From Accumulibacter appositus (GTDB lineage Bacteria > Pseudomonadota > Gammaproteobacteria > Burkholderiales > Rhodocyclaceae): a stretch of 64,000 bases of DNA. The notes beneath the pieces are model-generated. The model made no database searches. It had not been told where the DNA came from and saw nothing but the letters and a program-made list of their open reading frames with translations. Positions 53,900 through 62,868 of this stretch are shown piece after piece. Made by a program: the position numbers and the translations under genes. The stretch's first letter is position 1; the number at the start of each line of letters is the position of its first letter. The stretch is from assembly GCF_035440685.1 (NCBI RefSeq), contig NZ_DAORMW010000004.1. One strand, 5' to 3'.

Positions 53900-54499
53900 A
53901 TGAAAACACCAGCCCGACTCACGCAGCGCCTCGTCACCCTCCTTCTCGCCGCTTCACTCGGCGTCCTTTCCGCATGCTCGAGCGTGGAAAAGCAACCGGA
54001 GTCCCGCAATCTCGACGCGGCACAGGTCAAGCAGGAGCGTGCGGACACCCTCGCCATGGCCAAGACCGCGCTCGACAAACTCTACGCCAAGGAGCCCGAA
54101 GCCAAAGGCGTCGTCAAAGGCGCTGTGGGCTACGGTGTCTTCGACATTACCTCGGTCAATGCGCTGGTCGTCGTCGGCGCGCGCGGTCCCGGGGTGATTT
54201 TCGATAATGCGACGGGCAAGCCAACCTACATGCAGGCGATTCGCGCCGGTACCGGCCCCGGCCTAGGCTACCAGAACATTTATCAGATCTTCGTCTTCAA
54301 GTCGAAGGAAGCGCTTGATCAGTTCAAGGTCGGCGGCAAGGCGGGTGGCGATGTCGGCGCATCCGCGACCGCCGGCTCCGCAGGCAAGACGATATCCTTC
54401 AATCCCTACATCGACGTCTACCAGCTGACGGAGAAAGGCTTCGCTCTCCAGGCCAACTGGGGTGCTGCTGGCTATTACGTGGACCCGGACCTCAACTAA
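53900..54499 (+). CDS. SYLF/YSC84-domain lipoprotein
   Basis: 199 aa. Lipoprotein signal with GVLSACSS (Cys26), then a SYLF (lipid-binding Ysc84) domain: GVVKGAVGYGVFDI, GARGPGVIFDNATGK, GGKAGGDVGASATAGSA, IDVYQLTEKGFALQANWGAA. Bacterial members are envelope proteins thought to bind phospholipid. A second SYLF protein, exported but without a lipobox, is encoded at 58189. It follows the antiporter by 62 nt. Confidence 0.88.
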   Translation: MKTPARLTQRLVTLLLAASLGVLSACSSVEKQPESRNLDAAQVKQERADTLAMAKTALDKLYAKEPEAKGVVKGAVGYGVFDITSVNALVVVGARGPGVIFDNATGKPTYMQAIRAGTGPGLGYQNIYQIFVFKSKEALDQFKVGGKAGGDVGASATAGSAGKTISFNPYIDVYQLTEKGFALQANWGAAGYYVDPDLN

Positions 54500-54553
54500 G
54501 GCTGCGCGGCGATGCTTGATTCCTGGCCGGCAGGTCGGGAAGAAAGGGAAACG

Positions 54554-55111
54554 ATGATGCCTTCCTCCTTCGCTGACACTGAGCTTACTCTGCGCGACGG
54601 CCGCAGGGTACAGCTGCGTGCAATCCGTCGTTCGGACGAGGACGAAATCCTGCAGGCTTTCGAGCGACTGGATCCGGGGGCCCGCTACATGCGCTTCATG
54701 CGGGTGGTCCGCGAAGCCAACGTGACGAAATTGCGCAAGCTTCTCGCCTCTTTTCCCGAGAGCGGCACCGGCCTCGTGGCCACCGTCCCGGCTGCCGATG
54801 GGATCGACATCGTGGGCTCTACCCTGCTCCTGATCGACAACGATCCGGCCAGCGGCGAATTTTCGGTCACCGTCGCTGCCGAGTACGGGAGGACCGGCCT
54901 GGGGCACGCGCTGATGAGCGCGCTGATCGGCGCGGCGAAAGCCCGCGGTCTTGTGGAAATGCACGGTTTCGTGCTGCGGGTTAACACACCGATGCTGCGC
55001 CTCGCCGAAGGCCTTGGCTTCACGATCTCCGCGGACCCCGACGACCCTTCGGTGGTCATCTGCCGGCTGCGACTCGACAACCCGTCGGCAACAAGGTCCT
55101 CCACCCACTGA
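54554..55111 (+). CDS. GNAT-family N-acetyltransferase
   Basis: 185 aa from ATG 54554 (AAGGGAAACG upstream; an earlier ATG at 54512 is possible). GNAT core: LRAIRRSDEDEILQAFERLD, the acetyl-CoA loop region VAAEYGRTGLGHALMSALI and VNTPMLRLAEGLGF. The sequence resembles the acetyltransferase domain attached to acyl-CoA ligase-like lysine acetyltransferases (FERLDPGARYMRFMRVVRE), here on its own. It may acetylate a protein lysine; the substrate is unknown. Confidence 0.88.
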   Translation: MMPSSFADTELTLRDGRRVQLRAIRRSDEDEILQAFERLDPGARYMRFMRVVREANVTKLRKLLASFPESGTGLVATVPAADGIDIVGSTLLLIDNDPASGEFSVTVAAEYGRTGLGHALMSALIGAAKARGLVEMHGFVLRVNTPMLRLAEGLGFTISADPDDPSVVICRLRLDNPSATRSSTH

Positions 55112-55254
55112 CCAGGGCGACGAGCTCTCCGGAATACCAGGCTAGCGACCCGCTAGCGCCGCCGGTGCCAGTTCCCGGCGCGCGCTTCGCTCCCCTGCCA
55201 GCATGGCCTGGCTGCTATCCAGCGGCCAGGCCTTGAGTTGACGAGATCACTCAA

Positions 55255-56439
55255 CTACAGCCCGAGCACCTTGCAGGTATGGCGGGCGATCATCAATTCC
55301 TCGTTGGTCGGCACCACCCACGCCGAAACCTTGCTGCCGGCACTGCTGATGCACGGACCGGCCTGCTCGTTGGCTGCCGCGTCGAGGTCGATGCCCAGCC
55401 ATTTCGCCTGCTCGCAGACCAGCCGGCGGATGTAGGCGCTGTTTTCGCCGATGCCGGCGGTGAATACGAAGGCATCGATGCCGCCGAGTACCGCGGCCAG
55501 CCCGCCGAGTTCGCGACTGATGCGATAGACGAAGTGATCGATCGCCAGGCGCGCGCGCGGCGCGTCACTTTCCTGCAGGACGCGCATGTCGTTGCCTATG
55601 CCCGACAGGCCGAGCAGGCCGGAGCGCTTGTAGAGCATGTTCTCGACATCTCTGGCGCTCATGCCTTCCTGCTGCAGCAGATAGAGAATGATGCCCGGAT
55701 CCAGGTTGCCGGGTCGCGTCCCCATCATCAGACCGTCGAGCGCGGTGAAGCCCATCGAACTGCCGACGCTGCGGCCCTCGCGCATCGCGCACATGCTGGC
55801 GCCGCTGCCGAGATGGGCCACGATTACACGCCCGCTGGCGATTTCCGGCGCCACCTCCGGCAGGGTCGCAGCGATGTACTCGTAAGACAGGCCGTGGAAG
55901 CCGTAACGGCGAATACCACGCTCGAAGTACTCATAGGGCAGACCATAGAGCTGCGCGACCGTCTCCTGCGTGCGGTGAAAGGCCGTATCGAAGCAGGCGA
56001 CTTGCGGCAACTCGGGCCTTGCCTCGGCCAGGGCGCGGATGGCGGCGAGGTTGTGCGGCTGATGCAGCGGCGCCAGCGGCATGAAGGTAGCGAGCGTTTC
56101 CATGGCCTGTGGCGTCACCAGCAGCGGCGCCGAGTAATCCGGACCGCCATGCACCACGCGATGCCCGACGCCCGCCAGATCCTGCCCCGCAAAGCGCGCA
56201 CGCAGCAAGGTCGCGATCTCCTGCAAGGCCTGCGCATGGTTAGCAACGTCGCACGTCGTCCAGGATTCATCGGCGATGACGCCGCCGTCGGCACCCTTCG
56301 CCTTGAGTCGCGGCGCAGTCCCCAGCCCCTCCACCTGGCCGACGGCCATGGCCTGCAGAGCAGCACCTGCGCCGACCTCAAAAACCGAGAACTTCAGGCT
56401 CGAGGAACCTGCGTTGAGAACCAGAATTCCCTTTCCCAT
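55255..56439 (-). CDS. ackA: Acetate kinase
   Basis: 394 aa. It converts acetyl-phosphate and ADP to acetate and ATP, reversibly. VLNAGSSSLKFSVF at the N-terminus, CFDTAFHRT, RRYGFHGLSYEY, VIVAHLGSGASMCAM, TRPGNLDPG and FTAGIGENSAYIR all match the ASKHA acetokinase family. It begins 2 nt after the phosphate acyltransferase gene, so the two form one unit: acyl-CoA to acyl-phosphate to acid plus ATP. Confidence 0.97.
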   Translation of the reverse strand: MGKGILVLNAGSSSLKFSVFEVGAGAALQAMAVGQVEGLGTAPRLKAKGADGGVIADESWTTCDVANHAQALQEIATLLRARFAGQDLAGVGHRVVHGGPDYSAPLLVTPQAMETLATFMPLAPLHQPHNLAAIRALAEARPELPQVACFDTAFHRTQETVAQLYGLPYEYFERGIRRYGFHGLSYEYIAATLPEVAPEIASGRVIVAHLGSGASMCAMREGRSVGSSMGFTALDGLMMGTRPGNLDPGIILYLLQQEGMSARDVENMLYKRSGLLGLSGIGNDMRVLQESDAPRARLAIDHFVYRISRELGGLAAVLGGIDAFVFTAGIGENSAYIRRLVCEQAKWLGIDLDAAANEQAGPCISSAGSKVSAWVVPTNEELMIARHTCKVLGL

Positions 56440-56440
56440 T

Positions 56441-57856
56441 TCAGCCTCCGGCCTTGATTGCGTCGTGCGTCAGCGCGGCGCTGGCCATCAGGCAGGCCAC
56501 CGCGCACGAGGCAAGCTTGGCACGCCGGTTGTCGGCGCGGCTGGTGAGGATGATCGGCACGCGCGCGCCGAGCACGATGCCCGCGCCATCGGCATGGCTC
56601 ATGAACGTCAGTTGCTTGGCGAGAATGTTGCCGGCCGCGAGGTCTGGGACGATGAGAATGTCCGGATCGCCGGCGACGAGCGAATCGATCTTCTTGATGC
56701 GTGCGGCTTCCTTGCTGATCGCGTTGTCGAGGGCCAGCGGGCCGTCGAGAATGGCGCCGGTGATCTGGCCACGGTCGGCCATCTTGCACAGCGAAGCGGC
56801 GTCAGTGGTACACACCATCCGCGAGTTGATGCCTTCGACGGCACAGATGATGGCCACCTTCGGCTGCTCAAGGCCAAGCACGTGCGCCAGATCAATTGCG
56901 TTCTGGCAGATGTCGCGCTTGCAGTCGAGGTCCGGCGCAATATTGATCGCCGCATCGCTGACGATCAGCGGCTTGTGGTAAGTCGGCACATCCATCAGGA
57001 AGGCGTGCGTGATGCGCCGCTCGGTGCGCAATCCCGTTTGCCGACTGACCACCTCGGCCATCAATTCGTCGGTGTGCAGGCTTCCTTTCATCAGCGCTGC
57101 GGCCTCGCCAAGACGCACCAGCTCGACCGCGCGAAAGGCGGCGGCGTGACTATGCGCTACATCTTCCACACGGACCCCGCTGAGGTCGAAGCCAAACTGC
57201 TCAGCGACTGCCCGCAGCCGCTCCAGCGGACCGACCAGGATCGGCTCGATCAGGCTTTCGCGGGCAGCCTCGAGCGCCGCGCCCAGCGAGGATTCGTCAC
57301 AGGGATGCACCACCGCCACCGCTACCGGCGGCAGCTTCGCGCAGCGTTCGACGAAGCTGTCGAAGTGGTCGTGACTCTGGATCGATACCTGCGCCGCGTC
57401 CGGGCGGTCCATGGTGATCCGCGTATCCGGAGCGATGACCCTGGCGACACCGCTGACGATCTTCTCGCCGCGGCCGTTGACGCCGAGGCAAGCGAAAGTT
57501 ACCCGCCGCGTGTCGGGAAACTTTTCACTTGCCGTGATGCTGATTGTGACCTCCTCGCCGATCGCCAGCGGCGCGTGGAAATCGAGATCCTGGCCGGCGT
57601 ACACCGTCCCCGGGCCGGGGAGCTCGTTGCCAAGCAATCCGGAAATCTGCGCGCCCAACCACATGCCGTGCGCACTCAGCTCGTTGGCGCCAAGTTGTTT
57701 AACGAGCTCGAGGTCGAGGTGGGTCGGATTGACGTCGCCTGAAACGGTCGCGAAAAGCTGCACGTCGCGCACGCTCAGCGTGCGGCGAATGCTCGCCGTA
57801 TCGCCAATGTTGATCTCGTCGAAACAACGGTTCTCAAGGGTGTCGGTGGTCATCAT
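56441..57856 (-). CDS. Fusion: MaoC-like (R)-enoyl-CoA hydratase domain + phosphate acetyl/butyryltransferase
   Basis: 471 aa. N-terminal MaoC hotdog domain (about 10-145): FDEINIGDTASI, then FATVSGDVNPTHLD with the catalytic D and H, and AGQDLDFHAPLAIGEEVTI. C-terminal phosphate acyltransferase (about 170-470): HPCDESSLGAALEA, EPILVGPLERLR, VSDAAINIAPDLDCKRDI, ADGAGIVLGARVPIILTSR. Such bifunctional proteins are known in bacteria. Start at Met 57856 or 57853. Next to ackA it should convert acetyl-CoA to acetyl-phosphate; the MaoC part may act on (R)-3-hydroxyacyl-CoA, a link to PHA metabolism that is inference. Confidence 0.92.
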   Translation of the reverse strand: MMTTDTLENRCFDEINIGDTASIRRTLSVRDVQLFATVSGDVNPTHLDLELVKQLGANELSAHGMWLGAQISGLLGNELPGPGTVYAGQDLDFHAPLAIGEEVTISITASEKFPDTRRVTFACLGVNGRGEKIVSGVARVIAPDTRITMDRPDAAQVSIQSHDHFDSFVERCAKLPPVAVAVVHPCDESSLGAALEAARESLIEPILVGPLERLRAVAEQFGFDLSGVRVEDVAHSHAAAFRAVELVRLGEAAALMKGSLHTDELMAEVVSRQTGLRTERRITHAFLMDVPTYHKPLIVSDAAINIAPDLDCKRDICQNAIDLAHVLGLEQPKVAIICAVEGINSRMVCTTDAASLCKMADRGQITGAILDGPLALDNAISKEAARIKKIDSLVAGDPDILIVPDLAAGNILAKQLTFMSHADGAGIVLGARVPIILTSRADNRRAKLASCAVACLMASAALTHDAIKAGG

Positions 57857-58188
57857 GTACTCAGTGTGGATAGTGATTTGGGCGTTTCGCCGGCAGGACG
57901 CCCCCCCCGTTCGCGCCATTCTTGCTCTACAGACACAGGCTAGCGCCTTATGGCTGGGTGGCTGTCCGAAATAGCCATTCTAGCGTATCGACGCGAAAGC
58001 GCGCACGGCAGCACCCATCGCCGCAGGCACCTGCATCAACGTCACCATCCCCCACGATTCGTGAATTGGACGTCGGGTTGCGATCGAGTTGCTGGAGAAA
58101 GTCACGAGGCTAACTTTGGCTTATGATGATGCTTAGGCAGGCCACCCAGGCGGATCCCTATTAACCACGCTTTTCAGGGAGTGACGAC
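57857..58188 (+). other. Intergenic stretch between the MaoC-Pta gene and a SYLF gene
   Basis: 332 nt with no supported gene. It must hold the divergent promoters for the ackA unit (minus) and the SYLF gene (plus). GGGAGTGACGAC before 58189 provides the ribosome site. TTGGCTTATGATGATGC at about 58115-58131 could contain a -10 element, but no clear pair is assigned. Confidence 0.4.
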
Positions 58189-58758
58189 ATGAACAGGACA
58201 TTTTTCTCACAGATATCTCAATGGTCACGTTGGCTACAGCTTGCCCTGCTCACGGCGCTGCTGGCGCCCGCGGCCAGCAGCGCCGCAGACCACTCAACGC
58301 TCGAAAAAGACGCGCGCAAGGTGTATCAAAACCTGATCGCCAAGGTCCCGGTGGCGAAAAGCCTGGCAAAGGACGCGGTCGCCGTTCTCGTGTTTCCGAA
58401 AATCATCAAGGCCGGCCTTGTCGTCGGCGGACAGTATGGCGACGGGGTACTTTTTCGAGGCGACAAGGCCGCGGGCTACTACAACACCTCTGGCGCTTCG
58501 TACGGCCTGCAGGCCGGTGCGCAGCAATACGGTTATGCGATGTTCTTCATGAATGAACAAGCGCTACAGACCCTGAACACGGCCGAAGGCTTCGAAGTCG
58601 GCGTTGGCCCGTCGATTGTCGTGGTAGACCAGGGAATGGCCAAGTCGCTGACCTCGACGACGGCGAACGACGACATCTACGCCATGATCTTCGGGCAAAC
58701 AGGTCTGATGGCCGGTATTGGCCTGCAGGGCAACAAGATCACCCGACGCCAGGACTGA
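58189..58758 (+). CDS. SYLF-domain exported protein
   Basis: 189 aa. An N-terminal export signal (WLQLALLTALLAPAASSAA, cleavage after about 33) without a lipobox Cys. SYLF domain: LVVGGQYGDGVLF, AAGYYNTSGASYGLQAGAQQ, GYAMFFMNEQALQTL, GVGPSIVVVDQG, IFGQTGLMAGIGLQG. It is the more typical SYLF form of the two in this window. Probably a periplasmic lipid-associated protein; role unknown. Confidence 0.9.
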   Translation: MNRTFFSQISQWSRWLQLALLTALLAPAASSAADHSTLEKDARKVYQNLIAKVPVAKSLAKDAVAVLVFPKIIKAGLVVGGQYGDGVLFRGDKAAGYYNTSGASYGLQAGAQQYGYAMFFMNEQALQTLNTAEGFEVGVGPSIVVVDQGMAKSLTSTTANDDIYAMIFGQTGLMAGIGLQGNKITRRQD

Positions 58759-59019
58759 TCAGGCTTCGCCGAGCCATCAGAAATGGCTTGGCCCTGCGCC
58801 TGCCTTGCACGAGTAGCGCAGGTGCCGGATAGTGGTCGCCGCCGCGCAGCCTTGGCCCAAAGCGGCGCCGCAGCCGACTGGCATGGCGTACGATACGGCC
58901 TCGCCGGACGCCCAAGTAATCATTGACAGTTTCTGTACCTCTCCCAGCGCCAGCCATTGGCGATTGCTTCCTCCATCGCTTGCAAGCGGGCGATGGCTTT
59001 CACCGAACAAAGGACACGG

Positions 59020-60591
59020 ATGAACTCACCTCCCCGCCAAAGCGGCATTCTTCTACACCCCACCTCGCTGCCCGGACCGCACGGCTCCGGCGACCTCGGC
59101 GCCGCCGCTTTTCACTTCGTCGACTGGCTGGTCGCCGGCGGCCAGTCGCTGTGGCAGCTGCTGCCGCTGACCGGCCTCGGACCGGGTAACTCGCCGTACT
59201 CCAGCCCTTCCGCCTTCGCCGGCAACGAGTTGCTGATTGACCTCGTGCAACTGCAAGACGCCGGCTGGCTAACCCCAGCCGATCTCGCCGAAGCGCCCGT
59301 TTTCCCGGAACAGCGCATCGATTACGCGGGCGTACGGCCTTTCAGAATGAAGCTCTTGCGGCGCGCCGCCGGCCGCTTCTTCGCCGCCAAGAAGACGCGT
59401 GAGCACACGAACTTTACGGCCTTCTGCGCCGACGCCAGTGCCTGGCTCGATGATTACGCGCTGTTCATGGCCCTGGATATCGCCTACCAGGGCGACAATG
59501 GCACGCTGTGGCAGGAGTGGCCGGCAGCGCTCGCGCACCGCGAAGCCCCTGCACTGCGCCAAGCGGAACGTACCCACGCCGACGAAATCAACTTCTGGAA
59601 ATTCTCGCAGTGGTGCTTTTTCACCCAGTGGGCCAAGCTCAAGGACTACGCCAACGCCCATCGCGTCGAGATCGTCGGCGACCTGCCGATCTTCGTCGCC
59701 GGGCATAGCGCCGACGTGTGGGCCAATCCGGGACTCTTCGACCTCGACGAGAGCGGTCATCCGCGCGTTGTCGCCGGTGTGCCGCCGGATTACTTCAGCG
59801 AGACCGGGCAGCGCTGGGGCAACCCGCTCTACCTCTGGTCGGCGCACGCCGCCGAAGACTATGGCTGGTGGATAGAACGTATGCGGCAGACGATGAAACT
59901 CTGCGACATCGTGCGCATCGATCATTTCCGCGGCTTCGAGTCCTACTGGGAAATCCCCGCCACGGCCGAGACCGCCATCGACGGCGTCTGGCAACCGGGA
60001 CCTGGCGAAGCAATATTCGCCGCCATGCGTCGCGAGCTGGCCGACGAGAACGGCAAGCTGAAAATCATCGCCGAAGACCTCGGCATCATCACCGACAAGG
60101 TCCGCAAGCTGCGCCAGGATGTCGGCCTGCCGGGCATGCGCATCCTGCACTTCGCTTTCGGTGACGACGCCAGAAACCCCTATCTGCCGCACAATTACGA
60201 CGCCAATACCGTCGTCTACACCGGCACGCACGACAACGACACCACCTGCGGCTGGTGGGACTCGCTGGCACAGGAAGAGAAGGACCGCGTGCACGCCTAC
60301 TTGGGTGTGGGCAGCGAGAACAGCGAAGAACTGTGCTGGTATCTGATCCGGCTCGCTTTTTCGTCGGTGGCCCAGTTCTGTGTCATACCAATGCAGGATG
60401 CGTTGGCCCTCGATACCGCGCACCGGATGAACCAGCCGAGTGTCGGCGAGGGATCCTGGGAATGGCGTTACCGCTGGGATCAGGTTGCGGCATGGCACGC
60501 CGAACGCCTGTCCGATCTGACCACCCTCTACGGCCGCGACTACGCAAGCCAGCACCCCGAGGAATCTGATGAATCCAGCGATTCCGATTGA
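59020..60591 (+). CDS. malQ: 4-alpha-glucanotransferase (amylomaltase)
   Basis: 523 aa GH77 enzyme that disproportionates maltodextrins, linked to glycogen use. RQSGILLHPTSLPGPHGSGD and PLTGLGPGNSPYSSPSAFAG at the N-terminus; nucleophile Asp301 in RIDHFRGFESYW, acid/base Glu352 in AEDLGI, and THDND as third acidic site. ATG 59020 with AGGA upstream is chosen over two in-frame upstream starts. A short Ser/Glu/Asp tail ends the protein. An inverted repeat (60589-60618) overlaps its stop. Confidence 0.96.
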   Translation: MNSPPRQSGILLHPTSLPGPHGSGDLGAAAFHFVDWLVAGGQSLWQLLPLTGLGPGNSPYSSPSAFAGNELLIDLVQLQDAGWLTPADLAEAPVFPEQRIDYAGVRPFRMKLLRRAAGRFFAAKKTREHTNFTAFCADASAWLDDYALFMALDIAYQGDNGTLWQEWPAALAHREAPALRQAERTHADEINFWKFSQWCFFTQWAKLKDYANAHRVEIVGDLPIFVAGHSADVWANPGLFDLDESGHPRVVAGVPPDYFSETGQRWGNPLYLWSAHAAEDYGWWIERMRQTMKLCDIVRIDHFRGFESYWEIPATAETAIDGVWQPGPGEAIFAAMRRELADENGKLKIIAEDLGIITDKVRKLRQDVGLPGMRILHFAFGDDARNPYLPHNYDANTVVYTGTHDNDTTCGWWDSLAQEEKDRVHAYLGVGSENSEELCWYLIRLAFSSVAQFCVIPMQDALALDTAHRMNQPSVGEGSWEWRYRWDQVAAWHAERLSDLTTLYGRDYASQHPEESDESSDSD

Positions 60592-61230
60592 TCAGCTGCC
60601 GGCGGCGACAGCTGATCATCGCTGGCAACCCCCCCTCTGAAGACCATCGCCGCCAGGACCCGTCAGCAGATAATGCTCCCTTCGACCGCACTGAACGCGC
60701 TCCATGATGGCCTGAACAGGGGCGCGTTTTTTGGAGTACCGGCCCATCGTTTCCCTCGGCGAGCGGAACTGCCTGGGGGCCGAGGCGCTCGCGCCCTCGC
60801 TGCGCGCAGAAGCCTCGGCTCCAGAAGAACCCCGCCAATGATCGTTCGGGACGCGTAGCCTCACTCCCCGAGCGCCTCAGGCCACGCGACTCGGGCAAAG
60901 TAGCGCGGGCAATTTTGCCGCCTGGCGGGCACTCATCGACGCTCGGAGCCGGCAAAAGCGCAATGCCGCCAGGTCAACTTCGCGCTCCTCGAACTGCGCG
61001 GCGCCAAGCCCCGGTTCGCCGCTTTCCGACTCAGCAATCTCGCTTGCCGCAAGCGCCGCTCCTTGGCGTTCGCGAGCCGCCGCGTGGGCCAGACGCCGCT
61101 GCGCAAACTCGATCCTCAGCAAGCGGGTCGCAGAACATGCCGTTCCATCTACCCCGGAAGTCGTTTGACGCCGCTTCCGCAAGACTTGCCGCTGGTGCTG
61201 CTTTGACGGCCAACCGCCGGGAGACAGGCG
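60592..61230 (+). other. Gene-free stretch between malQ and trxC
   Basis: 639 nt. TGATCAGCTG (60589-60598) and CAGCTGATCA (60609-60618) form a perfect 10-bp stem that includes the malQ stop, a possible terminator without a T-tract. The rest is GC-rich with several short open frames on both strands that show no motif, start signal or consistent composition. Nothing else could be supported. Confidence 0.45.
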
Positions 61231-61665
61231 TCAGCTCACCGCCCGCAACCAGCGAACAATGCTCGCCGTATCCATCGCGCCTGCCTGACGGGCAATCTCC
61301 CTGCCATTTCTGAACACCACCAGGGTCGGAATCGAACGGATGGCGAAGCGACTGGCGAGTGCCTGCTCTTCCTCGGTGTTGACCTTGGCCAGGCGTGTGC
61401 CCGGCTCAAGTTGTTGCGCAGCCGCCGCGAACGCCGGCGCCATGGCCCGACAGGGCCCGCACCAGGGGGCCCAGAAATCGACCAGAATCGGCAATTCCGA
61501 GCGGTCTATGTGCCGGTCGAAGCTGGCTGCCGTGAGCACGATCGGCTTGCCGTCAAAAAGCGGCGACTGGCAGTGGCCACAGCGCCCCTGATCACCGAGG
61601 CGCGCTTCAGGCAGCCGGTTCGGGCGGTGGCAGTGCGGGCAGACAACTATTTTCGAGGTACTCAT
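61231..61665 (-). CDS. trxC: Thioredoxin 2
   Basis: 144 aa. N-terminal zinc finger with C9/C12 and C29/C32 (VVCPHCHRPNR and GRCGHCQSPLF), then a thioredoxin fold with active-site WCGPC (C69, C72) and cis-Pro in IRSIPTLVVF. This layout is specific to TrxC, a cytosolic thiol-disulfide reductase that in E. coli is induced by oxidative stress through OxyR; no OxyR site was identified here. Confidence 0.96.
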   Translation of the reverse strand: MSTSKIVVCPHCHRPNRLPEARLGDQGRCGHCQSPLFDGKPIVLTAASFDRHIDRSELPILVDFWAPWCGPCRAMAPAFAAAAQQLEPGTRLAKVNTEEEQALASRFAIRSIPTLVVFRNGREIARQAGAMDTASIVRWLRAVS

Positions 61666-61827
61666 GGCGGCAAACAGTAGCTCCAGAAGCGATAGCAGCT
61701 ACATGGTGGCATCGGCAGCGCATTCAAGCCTCCTGGCAGCTTCGGGAACCGCCAAAGCGGCCAGTTTGCCCGGCGGGCTGCTGCCAACGTCCTGTCCCAG
61801 GCGTCGGGACGAAGGCCGCAGCGCCGC

Positions 61828-62805
61828 TCAACAACCAGCTACGCACCTGCCCTCGCCATCGAAGGCCATTATCACGCCGCTGAGCGGCAGGTGCACCGGC
61901 ACTTTGCTGGCCTTCTTGAAGGCAGCGGCTTTTGACTCCGGCAGCAAGTTGCCGTCCTTGGTCGACGCCTCGTTGGCGTGCGAAGCGATCACCGAGGCCG
62001 GCTTGACCAGCTCATTGATCACGTAGGCAGCCTCCATCGGGCCGGTGGTAAACACGTCGCCGATGTTGATGACCACGAGATTCGCCTTGTAATAGCCCCG
62101 TACCACCCGATCCTGCTCGGCGGTGATTCCGGTGTCGCCTGAGAGATAGGCGACGAGGCCGTTACTGAAGCGCAGGACGTAGCCGGTGGGCGGCCCGACG
62201 TAGGCGGTAAGCGCGTTCTTGGCCAGAGCATCGCCATGCGCCGGGTCAAGAAACGCCGGGTGCAGGCCATTGCTGTGCGCGGCCGGAACCGTCGTCACCT
62301 GCACGCCACCAACTTTCGCGTTGGCGCCGAAGCGTACGAGTTGCACCTGCTTCGCGTCACCGCCCAGCTCCTTGATGCGGTTGGCGAAAAAGCTGCCCAT
62401 CTCGGAACCGACCAGCAACTTGGCCTTCTGCGCCACGACGATGTTCGCGGTGTTCGAGTTCGGCGTCACCTTGACCGAGAAATCCGGCTTGCCGCATTCG
62501 CCCGCATTCGCAGACGGTTGGATCAAGTCGCCGAGATGGTCGCCATGTACATGGCTCAAGAGCACCGCATCGATGCGGCCGAGGCGTGGATCGTTGGGGC
62601 CGCGTACCGTGCGGCCGGCGTCATAGAGAATGCGGGTGCCGTCCGGATCTTCGAAGAGGATCGCCCGATCCAGGCTGCAGAACTCGCCATCGTGACTACC
62701 CAGCGGCGTCAGCTTGACGGCGCCGTCCGCCGCCTGAACAACGCCAGCCATGCTGAGCGCAGCAGCCAGCGTCAGCGAAGCAAGCACAACACTTGTCCTT
62801 TTCAT
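61828..62805 (-). CDS. Periplasmic metallo-beta-lactamase-fold hydrolase
   Basis: 325 aa. ATG 62805 gives a signal peptide (VVLASLTLAAALSMAGVVQAA). Metal motif HVHGDH in VLLSHVHGDHLGDL, further ligand candidates in PAAHSNGLH, YLSGDTGI and IASHANEA. The spacing resembles the UlaG/L-ascorbate-lactonase-like branch, but exported. Two conserved Cys near the C-terminus (GEGRCVAGC). Substrate unknown. It is separated from trxC by 162 nt and from the ChaA gene by 63 nt, all on the minus strand. Confidence 0.85.
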   Translation of the reverse strand: MKRTSVVLASLTLAAALSMAGVVQAADGAVKLTPLGSHDGEFCSLDRAILFEDPDGTRILYDAGRTVRGPNDPRLGRIDAVLLSHVHGDHLGDLIQPSANAGECGKPDFSVKVTPNSNTANIVVAQKAKLLVGSEMGSFFANRIKELGGDAKQVQLVRFGANAKVGGVQVTTVPAAHSNGLHPAFLDPAHGDALAKNALTAYVGPPTGYVLRFSNGLVAYLSGDTGITAEQDRVVRGYYKANLVVINIGDVFTTGPMEAAYVINELVKPASVIASHANEASTKDGNLLPESKAAAFKKASKVPVHLPLSGVIMAFDGEGRCVAGC

Positions 62806-62868
62806 GGGTCTCTCCTCATTTCGGGTGGGTGACATGGCCATCGTGTGCCCCTAGCAGCCTGCCGGACT

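Noticed and set aside
55279..56457. 392-aa open frame on the plus strand
   Set aside because: It is the mirror of acetate kinase, which is unmistakable on the other strand.
56276..57742. 488-aa open frame on the plus strand
   Set aside because: It lies opposite the MaoC-Pta gene, has no recognisable domain and has the composition of a GC-bias shadow.
59269..60555. 428-aa open frame on the minus strand
   Set aside because: It is antisense to malQ with no motif.
60877..61182. 101-aa minus-strand frame between malQ and trxC
   Set aside because: No ribosome site, no motif and no neighbour logic. The composition fits random GC-rich sequence, so it was left out.
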